This document shows, piece after piece, positions 1-5,735 of a stretch of 5,735 nt of DNA. The notes under the pieces were generated by a model that searched no databases, had not been told where the DNA came from, and was given only the letters and a program-made list of their open reading frames with translations. The stretch is from an uncultured Collinsella sp. (lineage in GTDB: Bacteria; Actinomycetota; Coriobacteriia; Coriobacteriales; Coriobacteriaceae), in assembly GCA_900547025.1 (NCBI GenBank), contig UREZ01000103.1, positions 1-5,735 on the forward strand, in the 5' to 3' direction. The position numbers were made by a program, and so were the translations under genes. Each line of letters begins with the position of its first letter. The first letter of the stretch is position 1.

Positions 1-2430
1 CTCATTCCCCGCTTGAACGCCGCCGGCCGCATGGCCGATCCCAAGCTGGCACTCGACCTGCTGCTTGCCCGCGATCCTATCGAGGCAAGCGCTCTGGCGG
101 CCGAGCTCGAGGAGATCAACCGTCAGCGCCGCGAGATCGAGGCCGAGCTCACACGCGATGCCATGGCAAAGGTCGAGGAGACCTATGATGGCGGTCGTGC
201 AATCGTCGTGGGTGGCGAGGGCTGGCACGAGGGCGTCAAGGGTATCGTAGCGAGCCGTCTGACCAACCGTTATCACGTGCCGGCGCTGCTGTTCTCGATC
301 GAAGACGGTATCGCTCGCGGTTCGGGTCGCTCGGTGGGCAAGGTCAACCTGTTCGACGCCGTCGAGCGTTGCTCCGATCTGCTGATTCGTCGCGGCGGGC
401 ATGCGGGTGCGGTGGGCGTGACCATCGAGGCGTCCAAGCTCGACGAGTTCCGCCGCCGCCTTTCCGCCGTGTTGTCCGAGCTTCCCGCCGAGGACTTTGA
501 GGACACCGACGAGGTTGCCGCCACGGTCGACCTTTCCGAATTGAATATCGAGACCATCGAGCAGATTTCCCGCCTTGAGCCGTTTGGCCAGGGTAATAAG
601 GTGCCGCTGCTGGCTGCCGAGGGTGTGACGATGTGTGACCGCGCCGTGGTGGGTAAGACCGGCGAGCATATGCGTTTCGTGGCGACGGATGGCGCCGCAA
701 GTGTGCCGGCCATCATGTTTCGTGTGCCGCAGATCGACAGGCTTATCAATTGCGACAGCGCCGTCGACTTGGTGTTCGAGGCCGTTGCCGAGCATTGGCA
801 GGGGCGCGTGAAGCCCAAACTCATGATCAAAGATGTCTTGCTACGCGATGCCACGGCGCCCAATATCGACGATCCGGCATGTGAGCTTCGCCGCGGCGTA
901 CAACCGGCGGATTCTGGCCTGCGCCTGGAGTCGCGTAAACGCGAAACGCTCGCTCAGCTTTCCTATACCGAGCTCACGCGCTCGCTCATTCACAGCTTTA
1001 TCGGATCGAACCAGCCGCACCGCGCACAGGTCGAGGCGCTTGACGCCCTGGCCGACCACCAGAGCGTTTTGGCCGTTATGGGAACGGGTCGCGGCAAGTC
1101 TCTGATTTTTCATGTACATGCCGCACGCGAGGCGGTCCTTCGCGGGCGTGCGAGCATCTTTGTCTATCCGCTGCGTGCACTCGTTGCCGACCAGGCCTAT
1201 CACCTTTCCTCGACGATGGCCGCGCTCGGCATTGGCGTTGGCGTGCTGACCGGCGAGACCGTGGAGGCCGCACGCGATGACGTGTTCGCCGGCCTAGCTT
1301 CGGGCCACACCGGTATCGTGCTCACGACGCCCGAGTTCCTGTCTATCCACCGTGACCGCTTCGCGCGTTCGGGCCGCATCGGCTTTGTCGTTATCGATGA
1401 GGCACATCATGCCGGTCTTGCCAAGGGCGGCGACCGCAGCGCCTATCTCGACATGCCCGATATCCTCAAAGCCCTGGGCGACCCGGTCGTTATGGCGGCG
1501 ACGGCCACCGCGACGGCTCCGGTCGTGGCCGAGCTTGCCCGCGTGCTGCCGATTACCCGCACGGTGGTCGACGAGACCGTGCGCGAAAACCTGCAGCTCG
1601 AGGACGATCGCGATCTTGCGCGCCGCGAGAACCGCCTGGTGTCCATTGTGGCGACGGGGGAGAAGACCGTCATCTACGTTAACTCGCGCGACCAGTCCGT
1701 GGCGCTTGCCAAGACGCTGCGCAAACGCGTGCCCGATTGCGCGACCCGCATCGCGTTCTATAACGCGGGGCTCGCACGCTCCGATCGCCGCCGCGTGGAG
1801 GAAGCATTCCGAGATGGAAGCCTCAGTTGCATCGTTTCGACCTCAGCCTTTGGTGAGGGCGTGAACCTGCCCGATATCCGCCATGTCGTGCTCTACCACA
1901 TGCCGTTTGGCGCGATTGAGTTTAACCAGATGAGTGGTCGTGCCGGCCGCGACGGCCAGCCCGCCGTAATCCACCTGCTCTATTCGTCGCGCGACGCCCG
2001 CATTAACGAGCGCCTGCTCGACTGCTACGCGCCCGAGCGCGATGAGCTCGTCACGCTCTATCGCGCGCTGCAGACTATGTGGCGCTCCAATCGTGGCAAG
2101 ACCGGAGACGACTCGTTTAGCGCGAGCGATATCGACATCGCGCAGATGTGCCTTGCCATCGATGCCCGCACGCCGGTTGACGAGCGCTCGGTGGAAAGCG
2201 GCCTGGGAATCTTCGAAGAGCTTGGTTTCTGTCGCGTTTCGGGGTTTGACGACACACGCCGCATTGCGATGGCCGAAAACCCCGGCCGCGTGCAATTGAG
2301 CAGGTCAATCCGCTATTTGGAGGGCTTGCGCTCGCGCATGGAGTTCTCGGCTTTCCGGAGCTGGGCGCTCGATTCGTGCGCTTCTGATATGCTAGCCAAA
2401 GTTAACCGCCCGATCGTACCGCGGGCCTAG
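1..2430 (+). CDS. recJ: RecJ single-strand exonuclease fused to a DEAH-box SF2 helicase (5' end missing)
   Basis: RecJ degrades single-stranded DNA 5' to 3' in recombination and repair. The frame is open from base 1, so the TTG at 13 is an internal Leu, not a start. The first visible motif is PRLNAAGRM (7-33). The DHHA1 part follows, with GWHEGVKGI (220-246) and GGHAGAVGV (394-420), then an OB-fold region with LEPFGQGN (574-597). The DHH metal-binding motifs lie upstream of the window. From about 970 a complete SF2 helicase core follows: Walker A GTGRGKS (1081-1101), motif Ia-like YPLRALVADQ (about 1165-1194), TTPEFL (about 1324-1341), DEAH (1396-1407), TATAT (1501-1515), motif V FGEGVNLP (1849-1872) and motif VI QMSGRAGRDG (1927-1956). 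There is no RecQ zinc-binding or HRDC region. The last 150 or so residues resemble the Firmicute RecJ C-terminal domain. The visible 809 residues already exceed E. coli RecJ (577); I estimate about 1,100 in full. RecJ identity and the helicase are clear; calling the helicase RecQ-like is tentative. Confidence 0.93.
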   Translation, partial: LIPRLNAAGRMADPKLALDLLLARDPIEASALAAELEEINRQRREIEAELTRDAMAKVEETYDGGRAIVVGGEGWHEGVKGIVASRLTNRYHVPALLFSIEDGIARGSGRSVGKVNLFDAVERCSDLLIRRGGHAGAVGVTIEASKLDEFRRRLSAVLSELPAEDFEDTDEVAATVDLSELNIETIEQISRLEPFGQGNKVPLLAAEGVTMCDRAVVGKTGEHMRFVATDGAASVPAIMFRVPQIDRLINCDSAVDLVFEAVAEHWQGRVKPKLMIKDVLLRDATAPNIDDPACELRRGVQPADSGLRLESRKRETLAQLSYTELTRSLIHSFIGSNQPHRAQVEALDALADHQSVLAVMGTGRGKSLIFHVHAAREAVLRGRASIFVYPLRALVADQAYHLSSTMAALGIGVGVLTGETVEAARDDVFAGLASGHTGIVLTTPEFLSIHRDRFARSGRIGFVVIDEAHHAGLAKGGDRSAYLDMPDILKALGDPVVMAATATATAPVVAELARVLPITRTVVDETVRENLQLEDDRDLARRENRLVSIVATGEKTVIYVNSRDQSVALAKTLRKRVPDCATRIAFYNAGLARSDRRRVEEAFRDGSLSCIVSTSAFGEGVNLPDIRHVVLYHMPFGAIEFNQMSGRAGRDGQPAVIHLLYSSRDARINERLLDCYAPERDELVTLYRALQTMWRSNRGKTGDDSFSASDIDIAQMCLAIDARTPVDERSVESGLGIFEELGFCRVSGFDDTRRIAMAENPGRVQLSRSIRYLEGLRSRMEFSAFRSWALDSCASDMLAKVNRPIVPRA
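2385..2393 (+). promoter_or_regulatory. possible extended -10 promoter for rel inside the recJ 3' end
   Basis: TGATATGCT has the TGn extension and a TATGCT hexamer (2388-2393) close to the consensus TATAAT. It would start a transcript near 2400, giving a leader of about 45 bases before the rel start codon. I see no good -35 hexamer 16-18 bases upstream, where the sequence is GC-rich, so this would have to work as an extended -10 promoter. It overlaps recJ codons (Asp-Met-Leu), so chance occurrence is quite possible. Confidence 0.3.
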
Positions 2431-2440
2431 GGGAAGGGGA
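2429..2440 (+). promoter_or_regulatory. ribosome binding site of rel, overlapping the recJ stop codon
   Basis: The purine tract AGGGGAAGGGGA begins within the recJ TAG stop (2428-2430) and ends 5 bases before the ATG at 2446. It supports 2446 as the rel start and means ribosomes ending recJ translation stop on the rel initiation region, so translational coupling is likely. The later in-frame ATGs at 2500 and 2542 lack a comparably placed site. Confidence 0.75.
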
Positions 2441-2445
2441 CCTCG

Positions 2446-4806
2446 ATGGATGCCGCAGCCCGTACCGCCCATGATTCCACCCTCCAGCCGTTCTCGGAGA
2501 TGGAGCACTATAAGCATGCCGATGAGCTGCCGCCCGAGATTATGGCGGACAGCTACGACAAGCTGGAGCGCCTGTGCCTCAAATATATGAATGAGGACGA
2601 CTTCTCTAAGGTTGAGCAGGCATACTGCTTTGCCGCCGAGAAGCATTGCAACCAAAAGCGCCGCTCGGGTGAGATGTACATTAACCATCCCGTCGAGGTT
2701 GCCATCATTTTGGCCGATCTCAAGATGGACTGCGATGTGGTGTGCGCCGCGCTGCTGCACGATACCGTCGAGGATACCGAGACTTCTCTTGCCGATGTTT
2801 CCGGCCTGTTTGGCGATACGGTGGCCGAGCTCGTCGATGGCGTGACCAAGCTCACCAACATCGAAGTCGACAGCATGGACGAGAAGCAGGCGCTCACGCT
2901 GCGCAAGATGTTCCTCGCCATGTCCAAGGACATCCGTGTCATCATCGTCAAACTTGCCGACCGCCTGCACAATATGCGTACGCTGGCGGCCCTTCGCGAG
3001 GACCGTCGACTGTTTAAGGCGCGCGAGACCATGGACGTGTATGCGCCCCTGGCCGATCGTCTGGGTATGAGTTCCATTAAGTGGGAGCTCGAGGACTTGT
3101 CGTTCTTCTATCTGGAGCCCGACGCCTACCAGCGCATCGCGCGCATGGTGGCAGAGTCGCGCGAGGTTCGCGAGCGCTACCTGGCCGAGACCATCAAGAC
3201 GCTCACCGACGAGCTCAACCGCATTGGCCTGGAGGGTTTCCAGATCAACGGCCGTTCCAAGCACTATTGGTCCATCTATCAAAAGATGAAGCGCAAAGGC
3301 AAGGAGTTCTCCGAGATCTACGACCTGGTGGCGCTGCGCGTCATCACCCACTCGGTGCGCGATTGCTACTCTACGCTCGGCGCGGTGCACACGCTGTGGC
3401 ACCCCATGCCCGGCCGCTTTAAAGACTATATCGCCATGCCCAAGGTCAATAACTACCAGTCGCTCCATACGACGGTTATCGGCCCCACGGCTCGTCCGCT
3501 CGAGATCCAGATTCGAACCTACGAGATGCACGGGCAGGCCGAGTACGGCATTGCCGCCCACTGGCTGTATAAGAAGTCGGGCGGATCGTCTGCCTCCAAG
3601 ACCAACGATGCCCAACGCCTGGACGACCAGATCAACTGGCTCAAGCACTCGCTCGATTGGGCTGCCTCCGACGAGATCACCGATGCCAAGGAATACCTGC
3701 ATTCGCTGAAGGTCGACCTGTTCGACCAGGAGATCTTTGTCTTTACGCCCAAGGGCGAGGTCATGGCGCTCCGTGCCGGCTCCACGCCGCTCGACTTTGC
3801 TTATGCCGTCCACACCGAGGTCGGCAACCACTGCGTCGGCGCCAAGATCAACGGTGCGGTGGCCCCGCTCACGCACGAGATCAAGACGGGCGACCGTGTC
3901 GAGATCCTGACCAACAAGAGCTCCAAGCCGTCACGCGATTGGCTCAAGATCGTCAAGACGCCTTCGGCCAAGTCCAAGATCCGTCGCTATTTTGCCGCCG
4001 CGACTAAGGACGACGACGCTGCCGCCGGTCGCGACATGCTGGCCAAGGACCTGCGCAAGCGCGGATACGGCATTTCCACGCCGCGCTCGACGCGCGCGCT
4101 CAATGCCGTGGCGGAGCAGATGAACTTTAAGCAGCTCGAGGACCTGTTTGCGGCCGTCGGTGCCGGTAAGGTCGCCCCGCGTGCCGTGGGCAACAAGGTC
4201 GAGCAAATCTTGGACCCCAAGCCCGAGGAGCAGCTCACCAAGGCCGAGGCCATCGCCGAGGTCGTGAAACAGCCCGCTCGCGGCTCCAATCGCAAACCGC
4301 AGAAGCGCGGCAAGAGCGCCAGCAACGGCATCATCGTCAAGGGTGAGAGCAACAGCGGCCTGCTGGTGCGCCTGGCGCATTGCTGCAATCCCGTGACGGG
4401 CGACGATATCGTCGGCTTCATCACGCGCGGTCGCGGCGTCTCGGTGCACCGTGCCAACTGCCCCAACGTCAAGGGCCTTATGGAGCATCCCGAGCGCATG
4501 ATCGACGTGGAGTGGGACGGCGCTGCCGACACCCTCTTCCAGGTCGAGGTCGTAGTCGAGTGCCTGGACCGCATGGGCCTGCTCAAGGACGTTACCATCG
4601 CCATCGGCGATGCGGGCGGCAACATTCTTTCGGCCGCCACGTCGACCAACCGCGAGGGTATCGCAACCCTGCGCTTTATGGTCGAGATTTCGGACGCGAG
4701 CGGTCTGGATCCGCTGCTGGCCTCCATCAGCAGTGTCGACTCGGTCTACGACGCTCGCCGCCTCATGCCCGGCGAAGGCGGAGCTCAGCTCAAACGCCGT
4801 GTGTAG
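2446..4806 (+). CDS. rel: bifunctional (p)ppGpp synthetase/hydrolase, RelA/SpoT (RSH) family
   Basis: This enzyme makes (p)ppGpp from ATP and GTP/GDP on starved ribosomes and also hydrolyses it, setting the stringent response. The 786 residues show the full long-RSH layout. The HD hydrolase domain has YINHP (His81), HDTVEDT (His105-Asp106, Glu109-Asp110) and ADRLHN (Asp172, Asn176); all expected catalytic positions are intact, unlike E. coli RelA. The synthetase domain has RSKHYWSIYQKM, EIYD (Asp293), RFKD (324-327) and LEIQIRT (Glu353). The RxKD form of the loop is typical of bifunctional Rel enzymes. A TGS domain starts near residue 430 (IFVFTPKGEV). A helical and basic linker follows, then a conserved-cysteine region (HCCNP 645-649, His668, Cys672) and a C-terminal ACT domain (about 696-775). 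The ATG at 2446 has the best ribosome binding site; it gives about 30 extra N-terminal residues compared with what I recall of typical Rel proteins. It lies 15 bases after recJ, without the apt gene often found between them. Confidence 0.96.
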   Translation: MDAAARTAHDSTLQPFSEMEHYKHADELPPEIMADSYDKLERLCLKYMNEDDFSKVEQAYCFAAEKHCNQKRRSGEMYINHPVEVAIILADLKMDCDVVCAALLHDTVEDTETSLADVSGLFGDTVAELVDGVTKLTNIEVDSMDEKQALTLRKMFLAMSKDIRVIIVKLADRLHNMRTLAALREDRRLFKARETMDVYAPLADRLGMSSIKWELEDLSFFYLEPDAYQRIARMVAESREVRERYLAETIKTLTDELNRIGLEGFQINGRSKHYWSIYQKMKRKGKEFSEIYDLVALRVITHSVRDCYSTLGAVHTLWHPMPGRFKDYIAMPKVNNYQSLHTTVIGPTARPLEIQIRTYEMHGQAEYGIAAHWLYKKSGGSSASKTNDAQRLDDQINWLKHSLDWAASDEITDAKEYLHSLKVDLFDQEIFVFTPKGEVMALRAGSTPLDFAYAVHTEVGNHCVGAKINGAVAPLTHEIKTGDRVEILTNKSSKPSRDWLKIVKTPSAKSKIRRYFAAATKDDDAAAGRDMLAKDLRKRGYGISTPRSTRALNAVAEQMNFKQLEDLFAAVGAGKVAPRAVGNKVEQILDPKPEEQLTKAEAIAEVVKQPARGSNRKPQKRGKSASNGIIVKGESNSGLLVRLAHCCNPVTGDDIVGFITRGRGVSVHRANCPNVKGLMEHPERMIDVEWDGAADTLFQVEVVVECLDRMGLLKDVTIAIGDAGGNILSAATSTNREGIATLRFMVEISDASGLDPLLASISSVDSVYDARRLMPGEGGAQLKRRV

Positions 4807-4810
4807 GTGC

Positions 4811-4821
4811 GAGAGCCTCTC
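4811..4821. repeat. short palindrome after the rel stop
   Basis: GAGAGCCTCTC is a perfect 5-bp inverted repeat around a single central C, 4 bases after the rel stop codon. It is too small to be a convincing hairpin; it could be a protein-binding site or chance. It also holds a CCTC that could pair weakly with the GAGG of the next ribosome binding site. No function is assigned. Confidence 0.3.
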
Positions 4822-4839
4822 AGCATCATAGATATTGGT

Positions 4840-4877
4840 TACGTTCGAGGCATCGTTTGGTGCCTCGAACGTATTTT
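4840..4877 (+). terminator. 13-bp perfect hairpin plus T4: terminator or attenuator between rel and the hydrolase gene
   Basis: The arms TACGTTCGAGGCA (4840-4852) and TGCCTCGAACGTA (4861-4873) pair without mismatch around the 8-base loop TCGTTTGG, and TTTT follows at 4874-4877. This is the form of an intrinsic terminator, although four Ts is a short tract. The ribosome binding site of the next gene begins only 2-3 bases later, so no promoter fits between the hairpin and that gene. Either transcription reads through partially, or a promoter upstream of the hairpin places it at the 5' end of the mRNA. The structure is certain; its role is inferred. Confidence 0.7.
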
Positions 4878-4879
4878 AG

Positions 4880-4887
4880 AAGGAGGG
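4880..4887 (+). promoter_or_regulatory. ribosome binding site that decides the hydrolase start
   Basis: AAGGAGGG is a near-perfect Shine-Dalgarno sequence. Its GGAGG core ends at 4886, which is 8 bases before the ATG at 4895 but only 2 bases before the ATG at 4889. The spacing makes 4895 the likely start and 4889 unlikely. Confidence 0.8.
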
Positions 4888-4894
4888 TATGCGC

Positions 4895-5578
4895 ATGGGC
4901 GATATGACTTTGGACCTGACACCCCGAGGTGCGGCTTCGATTGAGACACTCGTCAACGGCCCGATTCAGACCAACAGCTACGCCGTGATTTCGAATGACG
5001 AGTGCTTAATCGTCGATCCGGCGTGGGAGGGCGAGCGTCTTGTGGAGCATATCCGCACCGCGCATCCCGAGGTGCGCGTACTCGGCTCTGTCTGCACGCA
5101 CGGTCATGCCGACCATGTTGGCGGGGTTGCCGGGGTTCGAGCTGTCGTTGGCGACAGCGCACTATATGAGTTGTGCGCTAAGGACGTGACGGTACCTCGC
5201 GCAAATATCGAGGAGCAGCGCGCCATGTGGGGTATCGAGACGCCCGATCCGGGTGAGCCGACGCGCTTGCTTGCCGAGGGCGATACAATCGAGGTGGGCG
5301 ACGTCTGTCTGCAGGTGATCGAGACGCCGGGGCATACGCCGGGCGGTATCGTCCTGTTCGCTGCCACCGAACAGGGAAATATTGCCTTTGTGGGTGACAC
5401 CTTGTTCCCGGGCAGCCACGGTCGCACCGATCTTTCCGGCGGTGACGAGGCGGCGATTATGCGCTCGCTCTCCAAACTTGCCAAGATGCTTCCGCCCGAT
5501 ACCGTCTGCCTGACGGGCCACGGCGATTCGACCACCGTTGCACGCGAGCTCATGCAGAACCCATTCATGCAGATGTAG
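4895..5578 (+). CDS. metallo-beta-lactamase-fold hydrolase, glyoxalase II-like
   Basis: This is a cytoplasmic metal-dependent hydrolase of the MBL superfamily, 227 residues from the chosen start. No signal peptide or membrane segment is visible. The metal-binding residues are all present: HGHADH (His69, His71, Asp73, His74), PGHTPGG (His147), GDTLF (Asp168) and TGHGD (His209). The compact size, the NSYAV segment near the N-terminus and the GDTLFPGSHGRTD segment match the single-domain glyoxalase II-like (YcbL-type) group that hydrolyses thioesters or related small molecules. The substrate cannot be read from sequence. The protein appears too short for the C-terminal glutathione-binding domain of classical glyoxalase II, so glutathione need not be involved. 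A related gene lies between rel and hisS in mycobacteria, so this position is probably ancestral and hisS may follow beyond the window. A start at 4889 would add two residues but is badly spaced from the ribosome binding site. Confidence 0.9.
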   Translation: MGDMTLDLTPRGAASIETLVNGPIQTNSYAVISNDECLIVDPAWEGERLVEHIRTAHPEVRVLGSVCTHGHADHVGGVAGVRAVVGDSALYELCAKDVTVPRANIEEQRAMWGIETPDPGEPTRLLAEGDTIEVGDVCLQVIETPGHTPGGIVLFAATEQGNIAFVGDTLFPGSHGRTDLSGGDEAAIMRSLSKLAKMLPPDTVCLTGHGDSTTVARELMQNPFMQM

Positions 5579-5588
5579 CTTAGAGACC

Positions 5589-5608
5589 GTCTTTCGAATC
5601 ACGAAGAC
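5589..5608 (+). terminator. weak hairpin after the hydrolase gene
   Basis: GTCTTTCG and CGAAGAC can form a 7-bp stem with one bulged T and loop AATCA, 10 bases after the stop codon. A T-containing stretch (TTATTTT) occurs only about 15 bases further on, so this is not a classic intrinsic terminator. It may still mark the transcript end. Confidence 0.25.
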
Positions 5609-5630
5609 CGCCCAATCGTCAAGTTATTTT

Positions 5631-5654
5631 CCCCAGCGGGTCGATTCTGTGGGG
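5631..5654. repeat. inverted repeat CCCCA / TGGGG
   Basis: CCCCA (5631-5635) and TGGGG (5650-5654) form a perfect 5-bp stem with a 14-base loop, directly after TTATTTT. On its own this is marginal. It is listed because it lies in a cluster of three small inverted repeats in the non-coding tail. Confidence 0.3.
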
Positions 5655-5675
5655 CAAACGGTCAAAAATTGTCCA

Positions 5676-5695
5676 ATCGGAGGTTGATTTCCGAT
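5676..5695. repeat. inverted repeat ATCGGA / TCCGAT
   Basis: ATCGGA (5676-5681) and TCCGAT (5690-5695) form a perfect 6-bp stem around an 8-base loop. On the minus strand the second arm is followed within 7 bases by a run of five Ts (AAAAA at 5664-5668 on the + strand). A minus-strand frame open at the right edge ends with TGA at 5697-5699, just before the hairpin. That layout would suit a terminator for a convergent gene, but the stem is short. Confidence 0.35.
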
Positions 5696-5735
5696 CTCAG
5701 CCGAACACATTGAGCGGATAGGCCATTCCCGCAGC

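Larger units (their letters stand above)
5579..5735. other. non-coding tail, no supported gene
   Basis: No + strand frame shows a plausible start with a ribosome binding site before the right edge. I see no T-box signature that would announce hisS. Two minus-strand frames are open at the edge: one of 36 codons ending with TAA at 5624-5626, and one of 12 codons ending with TGA at 5697-5699 (last residues AYPLNVFG). Either could be the end of a convergent gene, but both are too short to judge. The three small inverted repeats listed separately fall here. Confidence 0.5.

Noticed and set aside
13..15. TTG as the start of the first gene
   Set aside because: The frame is open to base 1 and this codon is the Leu inside the RecJ motif PRLNAAGRM, so the gene begins upstream of the window.
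2392..3876. 494-codon open frame on the minus strand opposite rel
   Set aside because: It lies antisense to the fully conserved HD, synthetase and TGS domains of Rel, its composition is that expected from the complement of GC-rich codons, and it shows no recognisable domain.
3931..4727. two minus-strand open frames (185 and 246 codons) opposite the Rel C-terminal half
   Set aside because: Rel coding is continuous and conserved here; these are complement-strand shadows with low-complexity Ala/Ser/Arg content.
4824..4840. promoter for the hydrolase gene in CATCATAGATATTGG
   Set aside because: TAGATA is a weak -10 and no -35-like hexamer lies 16-18 bases upstream; too weak to list as a feature.
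4811..4886. riboswitch-like alternative pairing between GAGCCTC, the hairpin arm and the ribosome binding site
   Set aside because: The competing pairings are only 4-5 bp and cannot rival the perfect 13-bp stem; no known riboswitch or T-box signature is visible.
4889..4891. ATG at 4889 as the hydrolase start
   Set aside because: Only 2 bases separate it from the GGAGG core; the ATG at 4895 has the normal 8-base spacing.
5601..5665. outward minus-strand promoter with TTGACG or TTGACC as -35
   Set aside because: No acceptable -10 hexamer lies 16-18 bases downstream on that strand, and it would only transcribe antisense to the hydrolase gene.

Overview
The window looks like a piece of chromosomal backbone from a high-GC Gram-positive (actinobacterial) genome. 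A gut coriobacterium of the Collinsella/Olsenella type is my best guess. The reasons are a visibly GC-rich coding sequence with G/C-ending codons, strong AGGAGG-type ribosome binding sites, and a recJ-rel-metallo-hydrolase gene order that recalls the recJ-apt-rel-(dtd)-hisS neighbourhood of Gram-positives. The genus is inferred from memory and was not tested.

Layout: all three confident genes are on the + strand. (1) Positions 1-2430 hold the 3' part of a recJ-type gene, cut by the left edge. Its RecJ exonuclease half runs directly into a complete SF2 DEAH-box helicase, and the protein ends in a segment resembling the C-terminal domain of Firmicute RecJ. (2) After a 15-base gap that contains only a ribosome binding site, positions 2446-4806 hold a full-length bifunctional (p)ppGpp synthetase/hydrolase (Rel). 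(3) An 82-83 base spacer with a perfect 13-bp hairpin leads into a complete metallo-beta-lactamase-fold hydrolase (4895-5578). (4) The last 157 bases (5579-5735) hold no gene I can support. They contain several small inverted repeats and minus-strand frames open at the right edge.

How the genes fit together: the first two are tightly packed and almost certainly co-transcribed, linking a DNA end-processing enzyme to the stringent-response enzyme. The third belongs to the glyoxalase II-like family that sits between rel and hisS in some actinobacteria. It is separated from rel by a hairpin that looks like a terminator but lies directly against its ribosome binding site.

The point most worth following is the RecJ-helicase polypeptide. 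It puts an unwinding motor and a 5'-3' single-strand exonuclease in one chain, and its C-terminal architecture suggests that the poorly understood C-terminal domain of Firmicute RecJ could be a decayed version of this helicase. I saw no mobile element, CRISPR array, tRNA or rRNA.
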